This document shows positions 14,829 through 23,377 of a DNA stretch of 64,000 nucleotides, in pieces. The translations under genes and the position numbers were made by a program. This stretch comes from Lachnospiraceae bacterium. Lineage in GTDB: Bacteria; Bacillota; Clostridia; Lachnospirales; Lachnospiraceae. The number at the start of each line of letters is the position of its first letter. Position 1 is the stretch's first letter. A model generated the notes under the pieces. It was given only the letters and a program-made list of their open reading frames with translations. It did not search any database and was not told the DNA's origin. The DNA lies in contig JAETQI010000031.1 in NCBI GenBank assembly GCA_021770755.1, forward strand, positions 1-64,000, read 5' to 3'.

Positions 14829-14874
14829 TTGACATTTACGAATATGGCATGTATTATCTATATGACCGATATAG
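14829..14874 (+). promoter_or_regulatory. Promoter and probable operator of the TetR operon
   Basis: TTGACA (14829-14834), 17 bases, TATTAT (14852-14857). Immediately downstream is a perfect dyad CTATATGACCGATATAG (14858-14874). A TetR dimer bound there would block its own transcription start. Confidence 0.65.
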
Positions 14875-14904
14875 TATTTTAAGTCATAGAAAGGAGAACC
14901 ACAT

Positions 14905-15525
14905 ATGGCCAGAAATTTTACAGAACGAGAAAAAGAAAACATCAAGAGAAGTTTGCTGGAAGCCTGTAAGCGGAGCTGGACACAGTATGGCTATAAGAAA
15001 ACAAGTGTCGATGAACTCTGCAGTCAGGCAGGCATTTCAAAAGGGGCATTTTATCTTTTCTTTGAATCGAAAGAGGCCCTCTTTTGTGAAGTGCTGTGTT
15101 CCGTGCAGGAGCAGATCTGCAACGCAGCGTCAGAGGTGATCGAAAAACACAAAGATAAGTATGGTGTTGCCAAAGCCTTAAAGCTCATTTACCGGGAATA
15201 TGATAAAAACAATTTTCTGTACGATTCGGACAGTACGGACTTTACGATTTTGATGAACAAGCTATCAGAAGAACAGGCCAATAAAATCGAAAGATCCAAT
15301 CGCATGGGCAGGCAGCTTTTTTTGAGCCATCCGTATTTGAAATTCAGGGTTGATGCGGATCTGGCGATGTCAGTTATTTATTCTTTGATCATAAATATCA
15401 AAAATAAAGATATTCTTCCACATGACCATATGGAAACCTTTGACTTTATGGTTGACCATTTGATTGACAGTTTGTATGAATCACAGGAGGTAAAAAATGA
15501 AGACAGAAGTTATAAAGAAAAATAA
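14905..15525 (+). CDS. TetR-family transcriptional regulator
   Basis: The protein has 206 residues. The N-terminal HTH covers residues about 10-57: ENIKRSLLEACKRSWTQYGY, then TSVDELCSQAGISKGAFYLFFESKEALFCEVL, with the usual K-x-x-x-Y-x-x-F helix. The C-terminal ligand-binding half is all helical and not assignable. AGAAAGGAG precedes the ATG. Its 3' end overlaps the DUF4180 gene start by 29 bases, so the two are cotranscribed, and the dyad in the promoter suggests autoregulation. Confidence 0.88.
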   Translation: MARNFTEREKENIKRSLLEACKRSWTQYGYKKTSVDELCSQAGISKGAFYLFFESKEALFCEVLCSVQEQICNAASEVIEKHKDKYGVAKALKLIYREYDKNNFLYDSDSTDFTILMNKLSEEQANKIERSNRMGRQLFLSHPYLKFRVDADLAMSVIYSLIINIKNKDILPHDHMETFDFMVDHLIDSLYESQEVKNEDRSYKEK

Positions 15526-15886
15526 TATAGAGGTTGCAGTTGTGAGCAGTAATGAACTGCTGATCACAGATGTCCAGTCGGCATTAGACTTGGTCATGAC
15601 AGTCCGATACGAAACGGGCTGCACAAATATTGCTGTAAACAAGGAAGCCATTGTAAATGATTTCTTTGTCCTGAGTACTTGTCTGGCTGGAGAGATACTG
15701 CAGAAATTCATCAACTATGGCGTGCGGTTTGCTATATACGGCGATTTTTCAAAATATACCAGTAAGCCTTTAAGGGATCTGATGTATGAGAGCAATAACG
15801 GAAAGGATATTTACTTTCAGCCTACCGCTTCTCTTGCCGTGGACAAACTCGTCATGGACAAACCCGTTATGGAGATTTCCTATTGA
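15497..15886 (+). CDS. DUF4180 domain protein
   Basis: The 129-residue protein matches DUF4180: VAVVSSNELLITDVQSALDLVMTVRYETGC in order (residues about 13-42), AIVNDFFVLSTCLAGEILQKFINYGVRFAIYGDFS, and the ending F-x-P-T-x-x-x-A. Function of the family is unknown. AGGAGGTAAAAA lies within the end of the TetR gene and serves as ribosome site. TetR-DUF4180 pairs are common in clostridia, so the protein may be the regulator's only target. Confidence 0.82.
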   Translation: MKTEVIKKNNIEVAVVSSNELLITDVQSALDLVMTVRYETGCTNIAVNKEAIVNDFFVLSTCLAGEILQKFINYGVRFAIYGDFSKYTSKPLRDLMYESNNGKDIYFQPTASLAVDKLVMDKPVMEISY

Positions 15887-15970
15887 CTTTAACACAGTAA
15901 ACTGATAACATGTTAATGTGATTTTAGAGAATCCACTATTTTGATCTTAGAAGCAATAAGGAGGAGTACT

Positions 15971-16915
15971 ATGAAAAAAATGTTTACAAAGGCTACGGCC
16001 CTGGCTGCAGCAATGATGCTGTCGGCAGCACTTGCAGGATGCGGCAGTTCCCCTGCATCGTCGTCTGATGATTCCACACCCGCCTCGCAGGAGGCAGAAA
16101 ATACACCTGCGGCATCCACGCAGGCGGACGGCGCATCGGATGAATCCACACAGGCCGCGGACAGCACAGAAGCACCAGCCGCGTCCACACAGACTGCGGA
16201 TAATGCAGACTCGGATATGGATTATGTGAAAAATAAAGGTACACTCGTTGTCGGGATCACCGATTTCGAGCCGATGGATTACCGGGACGAGAACAGCGAG
16301 TGGGTCGGATTTGACGCGGACATGGCAAAGGCATTCGCGGAAAGCCTTGGCGTCAGTGTCGAGTTCGTCGAGATCGACTGGGACAACAAGATCCTGGAGC
16401 TTGACGGCAAGACGATCGACTGTGTATGGAACGGTATGACGCTCACGGCGGAGGTCACAAGCGCCATGGAATGCTCCAACCCCTACTGCAACAACGCGCA
16501 GGTGATCGTTGTACCGTCGGACAAGGCAGCCGATTTTCAGGACAAGGACAACATCCCGGAAGTCAGCTTTGCGGTTGAGGCAGGAAGTGCAGGCGAGGCA
16601 CAGGCATCTGCACTCGAACTTGCACACACACCCGTCACCGCGCAGGCGGACGCTCTGATGGAGGTCGCCGCGGGAACCTCTGACGCCGCTATCATCGACT
16701 CGCTCATGGCAGCCGCCATGGTTGGTGAAGGTACGGGATACCCAGACCTTACATACACGGTAGGTCTGAATGATGAAAAATACGGTGTCGGTTTTCGGAA
16801 AGGTTCCGACCTCGCAGCGGCCCTGAATGACTTTTTCGCCGCGAGTTCCCAGGACGGAAGCATGCTTGAGACCGCCGAAAAGTACGGAGTTCAGGCTGCC
16901 CTGATAACACAATAA
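15971..16915 (+). CDS. Amino-acid ABC transporter substrate-binding lipoprotein
   Basis: The protein has 314 residues. A lipoprotein signal ends LAGC with Cys24, followed by a long low-complexity linker rich in S, T, A, E and D (about 25-85), then a family 3 binding domain from YVKNKGTLVVGITDFEPMDY. Conserved points include WVGFDADMAKAFAESLG and NGMTLTAEV. The carboxylate-binding Asp and Arg of classical amino-acid binders cannot be located with certainty. AAGGAGGAGTACT fixes the start at 15971. The permease and ATPase genes follow in the same operon. Confidence 0.9.
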   Translation: MKKMFTKATALAAAMMLSAALAGCGSSPASSSDDSTPASQEAENTPAASTQADGASDESTQAADSTEAPAASTQTADNADSDMDYVKNKGTLVVGITDFEPMDYRDENSEWVGFDADMAKAFAESLGVSVEFVEIDWDNKILELDGKTIDCVWNGMTLTAEVTSAMECSNPYCNNAQVIVVPSDKAADFQDKDNIPEVSFAVEAGSAGEAQASALELAHTPVTAQADALMEVAAGTSDAAIIDSLMAAAMVGEGTGYPDLTYTVGLNDEKYGVGFRKGSDLAAALNDFFAASSQDGSMLETAEKYGVQAALITQ

Positions 16916-16964
16916 GAAAAAATCCTTGGCAAAGGTGTCTCAATTTGTCAGTTAGGAGATCCAT

Positions 16965-17651
16965 ATGCAACTGATCATCGAACAATTTCCGATCGTTATC
17001 CGCTCTTTAAATATCGGTTTTCTACAGACCCTAAAGCTCTTTTTTGTCACGCTCATCGGCGCTTTCCCGCTGGGGCTTGTCATCGCATTTGGTTCCATGT
17101 CGCACTTTCGGCCGCTGCGGTATTTTTCCAGATTTCTCGTGTGGATCATTCGCGGCACACCGCTCATGATACAACTGCTGATCTTCTACTATTTCCCAGG
17201 TCTGGTGCTTCACACCCCGATCTGGGGCAGCGGGGAAAGCGGACGTTTTCTGGCGGCGAGCATTTCCTTTATCCTGAATTATGCATGCTACTTCTCGGAA
17301 ATCTACCGCGGCGGCATCCAGTCCATCCCGGTCGGCCAGACCGAGGCGGGACTGGTGCTTGGCATGACCAAAAGCCAGATCTTTTTCAGGGTCAAGCTGC
17401 TGCAGATGATCAAGCGGATCGTCCCGCCCATGTCCAACGAGATCATCACATTGGTGAAAGATACCTCGCTCTCCCGCATCATCGCACTGCAGGAGATCAT
17501 CTGGGCAGGCCAGTCTTTTCTCAAAGGCTCGCAGGGCATCTCCGGCGCTATCTGGCCGCTGTTTTTTACTGCAGTTTACTACCTGATCTGGAACGGCCTT
17601 CTCACAACCCTTTTGGGCTGTCTCGAGAAACGGCTCGATTACTTTAAATAA
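16965..17651 (+). CDS. Amino-acid ABC transporter permease
   Basis: A 228-residue HisM/GlnP-like inner-membrane protein. It has five or so helices, the first near residues 15-40 (TLKLFFVTLIGAFPLGLVIAF), and the family EAA-like loop EAGLVLGMTKSQIFFRVKLLQ near 126-146. It also carries RGTPLMIQLLIFYY near 63-76, a hallmark of the polar amino-acid group. TAGGAG lies upstream of the ATG. It works with the binding protein before it and the ATPase after it. Confidence 0.92.
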   Translation: MQLIIEQFPIVIRSLNIGFLQTLKLFFVTLIGAFPLGLVIAFGSMSHFRPLRYFSRFLVWIIRGTPLMIQLLIFYYFPGLVLHTPIWGSGESGRFLAASISFILNYACYFSEIYRGGIQSIPVGQTEAGLVLGMTKSQIFFRVKLLQMIKRIVPPMSNEIITLVKDTSLSRIIALQEIIWAGQSFLKGSQGISGAIWPLFFTAVYYLIWNGLLTTLLGCLEKRLDYFK

Positions 17652-17663
17652 GGAGATACGGCT

Positions 17664-18455
17664 ATGGCTATCCTGGAAGTACAGCACATTCAGAAAACAT
17701 TTGAAAAGACGCAGGTCTTAAAAGATATCAGCTTTTCCATGGAAAAGGGTCAGACTGTCTCCATCATCGGCTCCTCGGGAAGCGGCAAGACAACGCTCCT
17801 GCGCTGTCTGAACTTTCTGGAGCGGCCGGACAGCGGCATGATCCGTGTAAACGGGGAGACACTGTTTGATTCCAGTGTCCCCGCTGCCGGAAAGGAGCGC
17901 GAGATCCGGCGAAAGCGCCTTCATTTCGGTCTGGTATTCCAGTCGTTCAACCTGTTTCCGCAATACACCGCGCTGCAGAATGTCATGCTCGCCGGGCAGT
18001 TGCTCGCAAAGGAGATGCCTGATTACAAAATACACAAAAAAGAAAAACTGCTCGCGATCGAGCAGCAGGCAAAGGATCTGCTGGGGCAGATGGGGCTTTC
18101 CGACCGGATGGACAACTATCCGCACCAGCTCTCAGGCGGTCAGTGCCAGCGCGTCGCGATCGCGCGCGCCCTTGCACTCACGCCCGATATCCTGTGCTTT
18201 GACGAGCCGACCTCCGCGCTTGACCCCGAACTGACAGGAGAGGTTCTGCACGTGATTCGTGAACTTGCCAGCAAGGAGACCACCATGATCATCGTCACGC
18301 ACGAGATGGCATTTGCGCGCGACGTTGCTGACCACGTCATCTTCATGGATGACGGAACGATCCTGGAGCAAGGCTCCCCGAAGGATGTCATCGAACATCC
18401 AAAAGAGGAGCGCACGCGGCAGTTCCTGTCGCGCTTTCACCAGGAGACACACTGA
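17664..18455 (+). CDS. Amino-acid ABC transporter ATP-binding protein
   Basis: The protein has 263 residues. Walker A is GSSGSGKTT (residues about 36-44), the Q-loop VFQSFNLFPQYTA, the signature LSGGQCQRVAIARAL near 155-169, Walker B ILCFDEPTSALDPEL and the H-loop IVTHEMAFARDVADHVIFMDDG. The Q-loop FNLFP and the D-loop form are typical of GlnQ/HisP. It completes the importer with the two genes upstream; AAGGAGATACGGCT precedes the ATG. It ends three bases from the convergent sensor kinase. Confidence 0.93.
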   Translation: MAILEVQHIQKTFEKTQVLKDISFSMEKGQTVSIIGSSGSGKTTLLRCLNFLERPDSGMIRVNGETLFDSSVPAAGKEREIRRKRLHFGLVFQSFNLFPQYTALQNVMLAGQLLAKEMPDYKIHKKEKLLAIEQQAKDLLGQMGLSDRMDNYPHQLSGGQCQRVAIARALALTPDILCFDEPTSALDPELTGEVLHVIRELASKETTMIIVTHEMAFARDVADHVIFMDDGTILEQGSPKDVIEHPKEERTRQFLSRFHQETH

Positions 18456-18457
18456 GA

Positions 18458-21400
18458 TCACTTGACAAACTGCTTGAGAACGGATATGAAGATATCCATG
18501 TCCAGCGGCTTGGAGATATGGGCATTCATGCCGTTCTTCAATGCCGCTTCTTTATCCTCCTCCAGTGCATTGGCTGTCATGGCGATGATCGGCAGATCCT
18601 TGACATCCTTTCTCGGCATACTCCGGATCGTTCTGGTCGCCTCATAGCCGTTCATGATCGGCATCTGCACGTCCATCAGGACTACATCATAGTAGTATTC
18701 TTCTGCTTTCTCCACCATCGCAACAGCGTCTGTTCCATCCGGCGCGGACTCCACGACGAATCCCGCTTCCTCCAGGATCACCTCCGCGATCTCGCGGTTC
18801 AGTTCGATGTCCTCAACAAGCAGAACGCGCTTTCCTTCAAAATCCTCCAATGTCCATGCCGCAGCCATGTCTTCCTTGTCTGACAGGTTGTTTGCGGCAA
18901 GCAGAGCCGACTTTAAGTCGGACATGAAGAGCGGCTTCGCACAGAATGCGGTGACTCCCGCCGCCTTAGCCTCCTCCTCAATGTCAGTCCAGTCATATGC
19001 CGTCAGGATGATGATCGGCGCGTCGCTGCCGGCGACGCTGCGGATCCTCCTTGCCGTCTCCACGCCGCTTAACTCCGGCATCTGCCAGTCTATGATATAA
19101 GTGTGGTATGCGTCCCCTTCCTCATATGCCATCTGGGCACGGTACGCCGCTTCCCTTCCCGAAGTCGTCCACTCGGAGCGCAGTCCGATCTTTTTGAGCA
19201 TCTTGCTCACACTGTCGCATACATGGAAATCATCGTCCACGACAAGCGCCCGAAGCCCGTTCAGTTCCTTGATCTGCTCCGCGTTCTTCTCGATATCCTG
19301 CAGCTTTAAGCCCAGCTCCACGGTGAAGGTACTTCCCTTTCCGATCTCGCTGTCCACGGTGATCGTGCCGTTCATCATCTCGACAATGTTCCTTGTGATC
19401 GCCATGCCAAGCCCTGTTCCCTGGATGCCGGACTGTGTGACGGTCGACTCCCGCTCGAACGGCTCAAAGATATGTTCCACAAACTCTTTTGACATACCGA
19501 TGCCATTGTCCTTGATGATAAAGATATAATCGCCATACCCATGGCGGAACGTGGTCTTCTGCATGATGCGGAAGGTGATGGTGCCCCCTGCGGGTGTGTA
19601 CTTCACCGCATTGCTGAGCAGATTGATGAACACCTGGTTCATCTTTAATGAATCCGCGATGACGTCCTCGTTGACGATCTCAAATGTATCGATGAAGAGC
19701 TCGAGCTGTTTTGCCTTTACCTGCGGCTGGATAATGTTGACCAGGTTGTGCATCAGCTCCGAAATGTTGCATTCCTGTTCTTTGATCTGCACTTTGCCGC
19801 TCTCGATCCTGCTCATGTCCAGAATGTCATTGATCAGGCTGAGCAGATGGTTGCTCGACGAGAGCACTTTCTGCAGGCAGTCCTTCACCTGGTCCTTGTT
19901 GTCTATATGGCTGGCAGCGATCGTCGCAAAACCGATGATCGCGTTCATCGGTGTGCGGATGTCATGCGACATGTTGGACAGGAAGGTCGTCTTTGCCCTG
20001 TTTGCGTGCTGTGCCTGCATCAGCGCATCCTGCAGCGCCTGTGTCTGCTCTTTCTGCTTTCTGACACTCTCCGTGATCTCCTTCATCACGACCATTACCA
20101 GGATATCCTGCGTCTCGTCGTCCCTTGTCATGAGGAACGACTGGCGGATGCAGATCTCCTGCTCATGGCAGTCCCGGCACCAGTATTCCACACTGACTTC
20201 CGCTTCCCCCTGCTCGTAATGCCCGATCAGATAGGACGTACTCACAACCGCCCTGTAATCCTCCAGTGAATCCTTTAAGACTACCTGCTCCCAGCGCCCA
20301 AACCACTCCGACACCTTACAGGGCGCCTCCAGATCCACCCTCCGCAGCAGCGATATCTGCTCCCCGTCCAGCTCGCGCCGGATATCCCGCTCAATGCGGT
20401 CCTGTGTCAGATTGAATTCAAAGGTACAGATGGCATTGGAAGTGATCGCGATCTGGTACTGGCGTTCCTTGCGGTTGGCGACAGCCATCTTTGCCTGAAT
20501 GTGCAGTTCCTTCTCCTTTACCTCTGTGATATTCTGCCGGATCAGCAAAAGCTTCTCTGCCTTTCCCTCATTTCGCTCCAGGCAGATGATGTTGATGTGC
20601 TCCCACTCCGGCTGTCCGTTCTGTGTCACATGGCACTCAAAGCGTGCATCATTGTGATCCGCGAGCGACTGTATGAGTTTTTCCTGCTCCAGTTCCTCCG
20701 CCAGCTCCATGCGCTCACGATCATCGATCAGCGCCGCGCACAGATGATCCACAAGCTCCTGATAAGCCCCCTTGAGCGCAAAACCGCCGTCTTCTGGTTT
20801 CGTCCCCGCCAGGTACTGATAAGTGCCCGCCCCGAAATCAACCATGGCAAACCTTGAAAACAGGGTGGTGACGCCATTGATGATATAGCCCATCTCCCGG
20901 TTTTCGTCTTCCAGCATTTTCTTTTCTTTCCCCGCGCGGACCAGCAGGATCAGGATATAGATGACAAACAATCCGATCAGCATCATCTCTAGCTGGATCC
21001 CCACGATATTTTCATCCCTGATCATGCGCTGTGTGACATTCTTCGGAAATGTCTGCACAAGGACAAAGTCATTATCCGGGAGATTCATGACACAGATATT
21101 GTCGGTCTTGCTGCCGGAGCTGCAGACAAAAGTCCCCTCCCCGCCATGCGCAAAGATTCCCTTAGCCTCGTCTGCCGTCCCACTGTCGATCACCTTGTCC
21201 TTCACCAGTGTACTGATCAGATCCTCCTCATATATATTGCCGTTGGAGCTCGCGATCGCCCTCCCGCCCGGCATGCACAGATACACATCTGCCGCCTCGC
21301 CAAAATAGGTGGTCGACAGCATATTCTTAAGGTACTCCTCCGCCAGATAAGATCCCCTCAGCACGCCTATGACTTCTCCCTTATAGCGGAGCGGTGCGTA

Positions 21401-21850
21401 GAAGCTGACCATCGTCTCATTGAAAAAATAGGAATCCACGATCACCGCAATGCCGCTCTCGCCGCGCATGCCGTTCTTGTAATAGTCGCGGTCGGAGGCA
21501 TCCGAAGTCCGTCCGTCAGAAGTGTGGTTCATCCCTGCGGCATCCGTGAACAGCACCGCGTCAAACAGGGCATTGTGCTCGATCTCCTGCAGCAACTGTT
21601 CGCTGATAACTGGTTGAGTCAACCCCTCACTGACAAAGTGCGCATAGGTATTGATCAGCTCCAGGGCGTTGTTCATCTTCTCATTGATCCGCGTCGTTGT
21701 CTGGCGCGCCGAATCCGCCGCATAATTTTTGTTCCGCTCCTCCATCCGTATGCTGTTCTGTGTCGTATACCACTGAAACAAACCTATCATGGCAGCCAGA
21801 AGTACAACTACACAAATCACTTCCTGTATTGATTTTTTCCTCTTTTTCAT
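18458..21850 (-). CDS. Hybrid sensor histidine kinase with two receiver domains
   Basis: The protein has 1130 residues from the ATG at 21850, chosen for GGAGGGGAG upstream. Order: TM helix (about 10-28), extracellular Cache-like sensor domain (about 35-280, with DRDYYKNGMRGESGIAVIVDS), second TM (about 283-303), an intracellular region of about 300 residues that is partly PAS-like, HisKA with NMSHDIRTPMNAIIGF (His near 629), HATPase with GTGLGMAITRNIVEMMNG, then receivers with Asp in YIIDWQMPELSG (near 919) and VVLMDVQMPIMNG (near 1057). There is no output or HPt domain, so it probably signals through other proteins. Many gut Lachnospiraceae carry such Cache hybrids; the ligand is unknown. 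Confidence 0.9.
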   Translation of the reverse strand: MKKRKKSIQEVICVVVLLAAMIGLFQWYTTQNSIRMEERNKNYAADSARQTTTRINEKMNNALELINTYAHFVSEGLTQPVISEQLLQEIEHNALFDAVLFTDAAGMNHTSDGRTSDASDRDYYKNGMRGESGIAVIVDSYFFNETMVSFYAPLRYKGEVIGVLRGSYLAEEYLKNMLSTTYFGEAADVYLCMPGGRAIASSNGNIYEEDLISTLVKDKVIDSGTADEAKGIFAHGGEGTFVCSSGSKTDNICVMNLPDNDFVLVQTFPKNVTQRMIRDENIVGIQLEMMLIGLFVIYILILLVRAGKEKKMLEDENREMGYIINGVTTLFSRFAMVDFGAGTYQYLAGTKPEDGGFALKGAYQELVDHLCAALIDDRERMELAEELEQEKLIQSLADHNDARFECHVTQNGQPEWEHINIICLERNEGKAEKLLLIRQNITEVKEKELHIQAKMAVANRKERQYQIAITSNAICTFEFNLTQDRIERDIRRELDGEQISLLRRVDLEAPCKVSEWFGRWEQVVLKDSLEDYRAVVSTSYLIGHYEQGEAEVSVEYWCRDCHEQEICIRQSFLMTRDDETQDILVMVVMKEITESVRKQKEQTQALQDALMQAQHANRAKTTFLSNMSHDIRTPMNAIIGFATIAASHIDNKDQVKDCLQKVLSSSNHLLSLINDILDMSRIESGKVQIKEQECNISELMHNLVNIIQPQVKAKQLELFIDTFEIVNEDVIADSLKMNQVFINLLSNAVKYTPAGGTITFRIMQKTTFRHGYGDYIFIIKDNGIGMSKEFVEHIFEPFERESTVTQSGIQGTGLGMAITRNIVEMMNGTITVDSEIGKGSTFTVELGLKLQDIEKNAEQIKELNGLRALVVDDDFHVCDSVSKMLKKIGLRSEWTTSGREAAYRAQMAYEEGDAYHTYIIDWQMPELSGVETARRIRSVAGSDAPIIILTAYDWTDIEEEAKAAGVTAFCAKPLFMSDLKSALLAANNLSDKEDMAAAWTLEDFEGKRVLLVEDIELNREIAEVILEEAGFVVESAPDGTDAVAMVEKAEEYYYDVVLMDVQMPIMNGYEATRTIRSMPRKDVKDLPIIAMTANALEEDKEAALKNGMNAHISKPLDMDIFISVLKQFVK

Positions 21851-21951
21851 CAAGACTCTCCCCTCCGTACTGCGAATCTTCCCCGAACATATTATACTAC
21901 CAGTATTTTCATGCGTCAATCACACGATGATCTATGCCATTTGAAGAAAAA

Positions 21952-21986
21952 GACGTATGAAATGAAACGATCCCATTTCATACGTC
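21952..21986 (-). terminator. Intrinsic terminator after the phosphofructokinase gene
   Basis: Perfect 13-base arms GACGTATGAAATG and CATTTCATACGTC around a nine-base loop. On the minus strand they are followed by TTTTTCTTC. It lies 38 bases past the stop codon. Confidence 0.85.
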
Positions 21987-22024
21987 CTCCGATTCCCTTA
22001 TTCAGATCATTTGATTCAGGTTCC

Positions 22025-23266
22025 CTACTTCATCCGCAAAACCAGATGCTGCGGCAGGCCATTTACCATAAACGGCTGGTAATCGCCACGGATCAGCGGT
22101 TCGATGTAGTTGACAAACTCATCCGTCACATAGTTGCCCTCTTTGTTCACCCAGTTTCTCGGAACCAGCTTCTCGTTGTTCGCGATGCGGTGGACGTCGT
22201 AGATACCGGCAGCACTCATATACGGATCATCCGACACGCGGTCGATGACGACCATCTTGCCTGTATCGCCCTCGTCTGCAGCCTTGACCGCGGCACCGCC
22301 CACCATGAACGCCTCGTCCACGTCGACGCGCGACGCCATGTGGGACGCGCTTCTCTGCAGTGTGGAGAACTCGATGCTGCGCGTCTTGCAGCCAATCTCC
22401 GCGCCCAGAAAACCTGCCAGATATGCCGCTGTACCCTGGAGCTGCTTATGTCCGAACGCATCCACATAGTCAGCCCCGCCTGACAGTTCGCAGACATATC
22501 TGCCGTCAGAAAGCTTGATCCCCTCGGATACTGCTATGACGACGGATTCTTTCTTTTTCAACAGTTCCTGCACTTTTTTCAGGAACTTGTCAATGTCAAA
22601 CGGAATCTCCGGGAGATAGATCAGATCCGGTCCGTCGCACTCCTCTGTCCTTGCAAGCGCCGTTGCCCCTGTGAGCCAGCCCGCATTGCGCCCCATCACC
22701 TCGATGACGGTGATCATGTCCTTGTGATATGTAAGCCCCAGCGCGTCGCGGATCACTTCTTTTGTGGATGCCGCGATATACTTCGCCGCGCTTCCGAATC
22801 CGGGCGTGTGGTCTGTGAGCGCGAGATCGTTGTCGATCGTCTTTGGCACGCCCAGGAACTTCTGAGAGTGGCCTTTGATGATCGCATAGTCAGACAGCTT
22901 CTTGATCGTATCCATGGAGTCGTTGCCGCCTATGTAGATAAAAGTCTCAATGTCGAGCTTATCCAGTATCTGAAAGATCTTCTCATATATTTCCAGATTT
23001 TCATGGATCTCCGGCAGCTTATAACGGCAGGATCCCAAAAACGCAGACGGCGTGCGCTTTAAGAGTTCGATATCCATGTCGGAATGGATCTGTGTGGACA
23101 GATCCACATACTGCTCATCCAAAAATCCCTGGATGCCGTGCAGCATGCCGTACACTTTGTGGAATCCCCTCTCCTTCGCCGTCTTGTACACGCCAGCCAG
23201 GCTGGAATTGATCACGGATGTCGGCCCGCCTGACTGTCCTACGATAATGTTGCGTTTTTTCTCCAT
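22025..23266 (-). CDS. 6-phosphofructokinase (probably diphosphate-dependent)
   Basis: The protein has 413 residues. It has the PFK N-terminal loop GQSGGPTSVINSSLAG (10-25), GGNDSMDTIKKLSDYA near 112-127, the catalytic PKTIDNDLALTDHTPGFGSA near 140-159 and IEVMGRNAGWLTGATALA. Asp instead of Gly in the GGND motif and the Lys of PKTIDND are what diphosphate-dependent enzymes use in place of the ATP-binding glycine. So it likely makes fructose 1,6-bisphosphate from diphosphate in glycolysis, and is reversible. CAGGAGGTAGAAAGAA fixes the start. It is a single-gene unit with its own terminator. Confidence 0.88.
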   Translation of the reverse strand: MEKKRNIIVGQSGGPTSVINSSLAGVYKTAKERGFHKVYGMLHGIQGFLDEQYVDLSTQIHSDMDIELLKRTPSAFLGSCRYKLPEIHENLEIYEKIFQILDKLDIETFIYIGGNDSMDTIKKLSDYAIIKGHSQKFLGVPKTIDNDLALTDHTPGFGSAAKYIAASTKEVIRDALGLTYHKDMITVIEVMGRNAGWLTGATALARTEECDGPDLIYLPEIPFDIDKFLKKVQELLKKKESVVIAVSEGIKLSDGRYVCELSGGADYVDAFGHKQLQGTAAYLAGFLGAEIGCKTRSIEFSTLQRSASHMASRVDVDEAFMVGGAAVKAADEGDTGKMVVIDRVSDDPYMSAAGIYDVHRIANNEKLVPRNWVNKEGNYVTDEFVNYIEPLIRGDYQPFMVNGLPQHLVLRMK

Positions 23267-23350
23267 TTCTTTCTACCTCCTGTTTTACATGTGCTACTAT
23301 ATACGTACTATTTGTATTTTATATATTTATATGTCCGATTTTCTGCTCCG

Positions 23351-23377
23351 GTTAGAGCGTGTTCGAAAAATACTCTA
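23351..23377. repeat. Short TAGAG...CTCTA motif at the 3' end of a gene
   Basis: The sequence around TAGAGCGTGTTCGAAAAATA then CTCTA matches the first 20 bases of the dispersed repeat at 12567 and is closed by a 5-bp inverted repeat. The stop codon TAG of the fusion gene at 23375 lies inside it. A relative occurs at 32825-32850. Confidence 0.6.

Noticed and set aside
15947-16912. Minus-strand ORF of 321 residues
   Set aside because: It mirrors the amino-acid binding lipoprotein and is Cys-rich shadow sequence.
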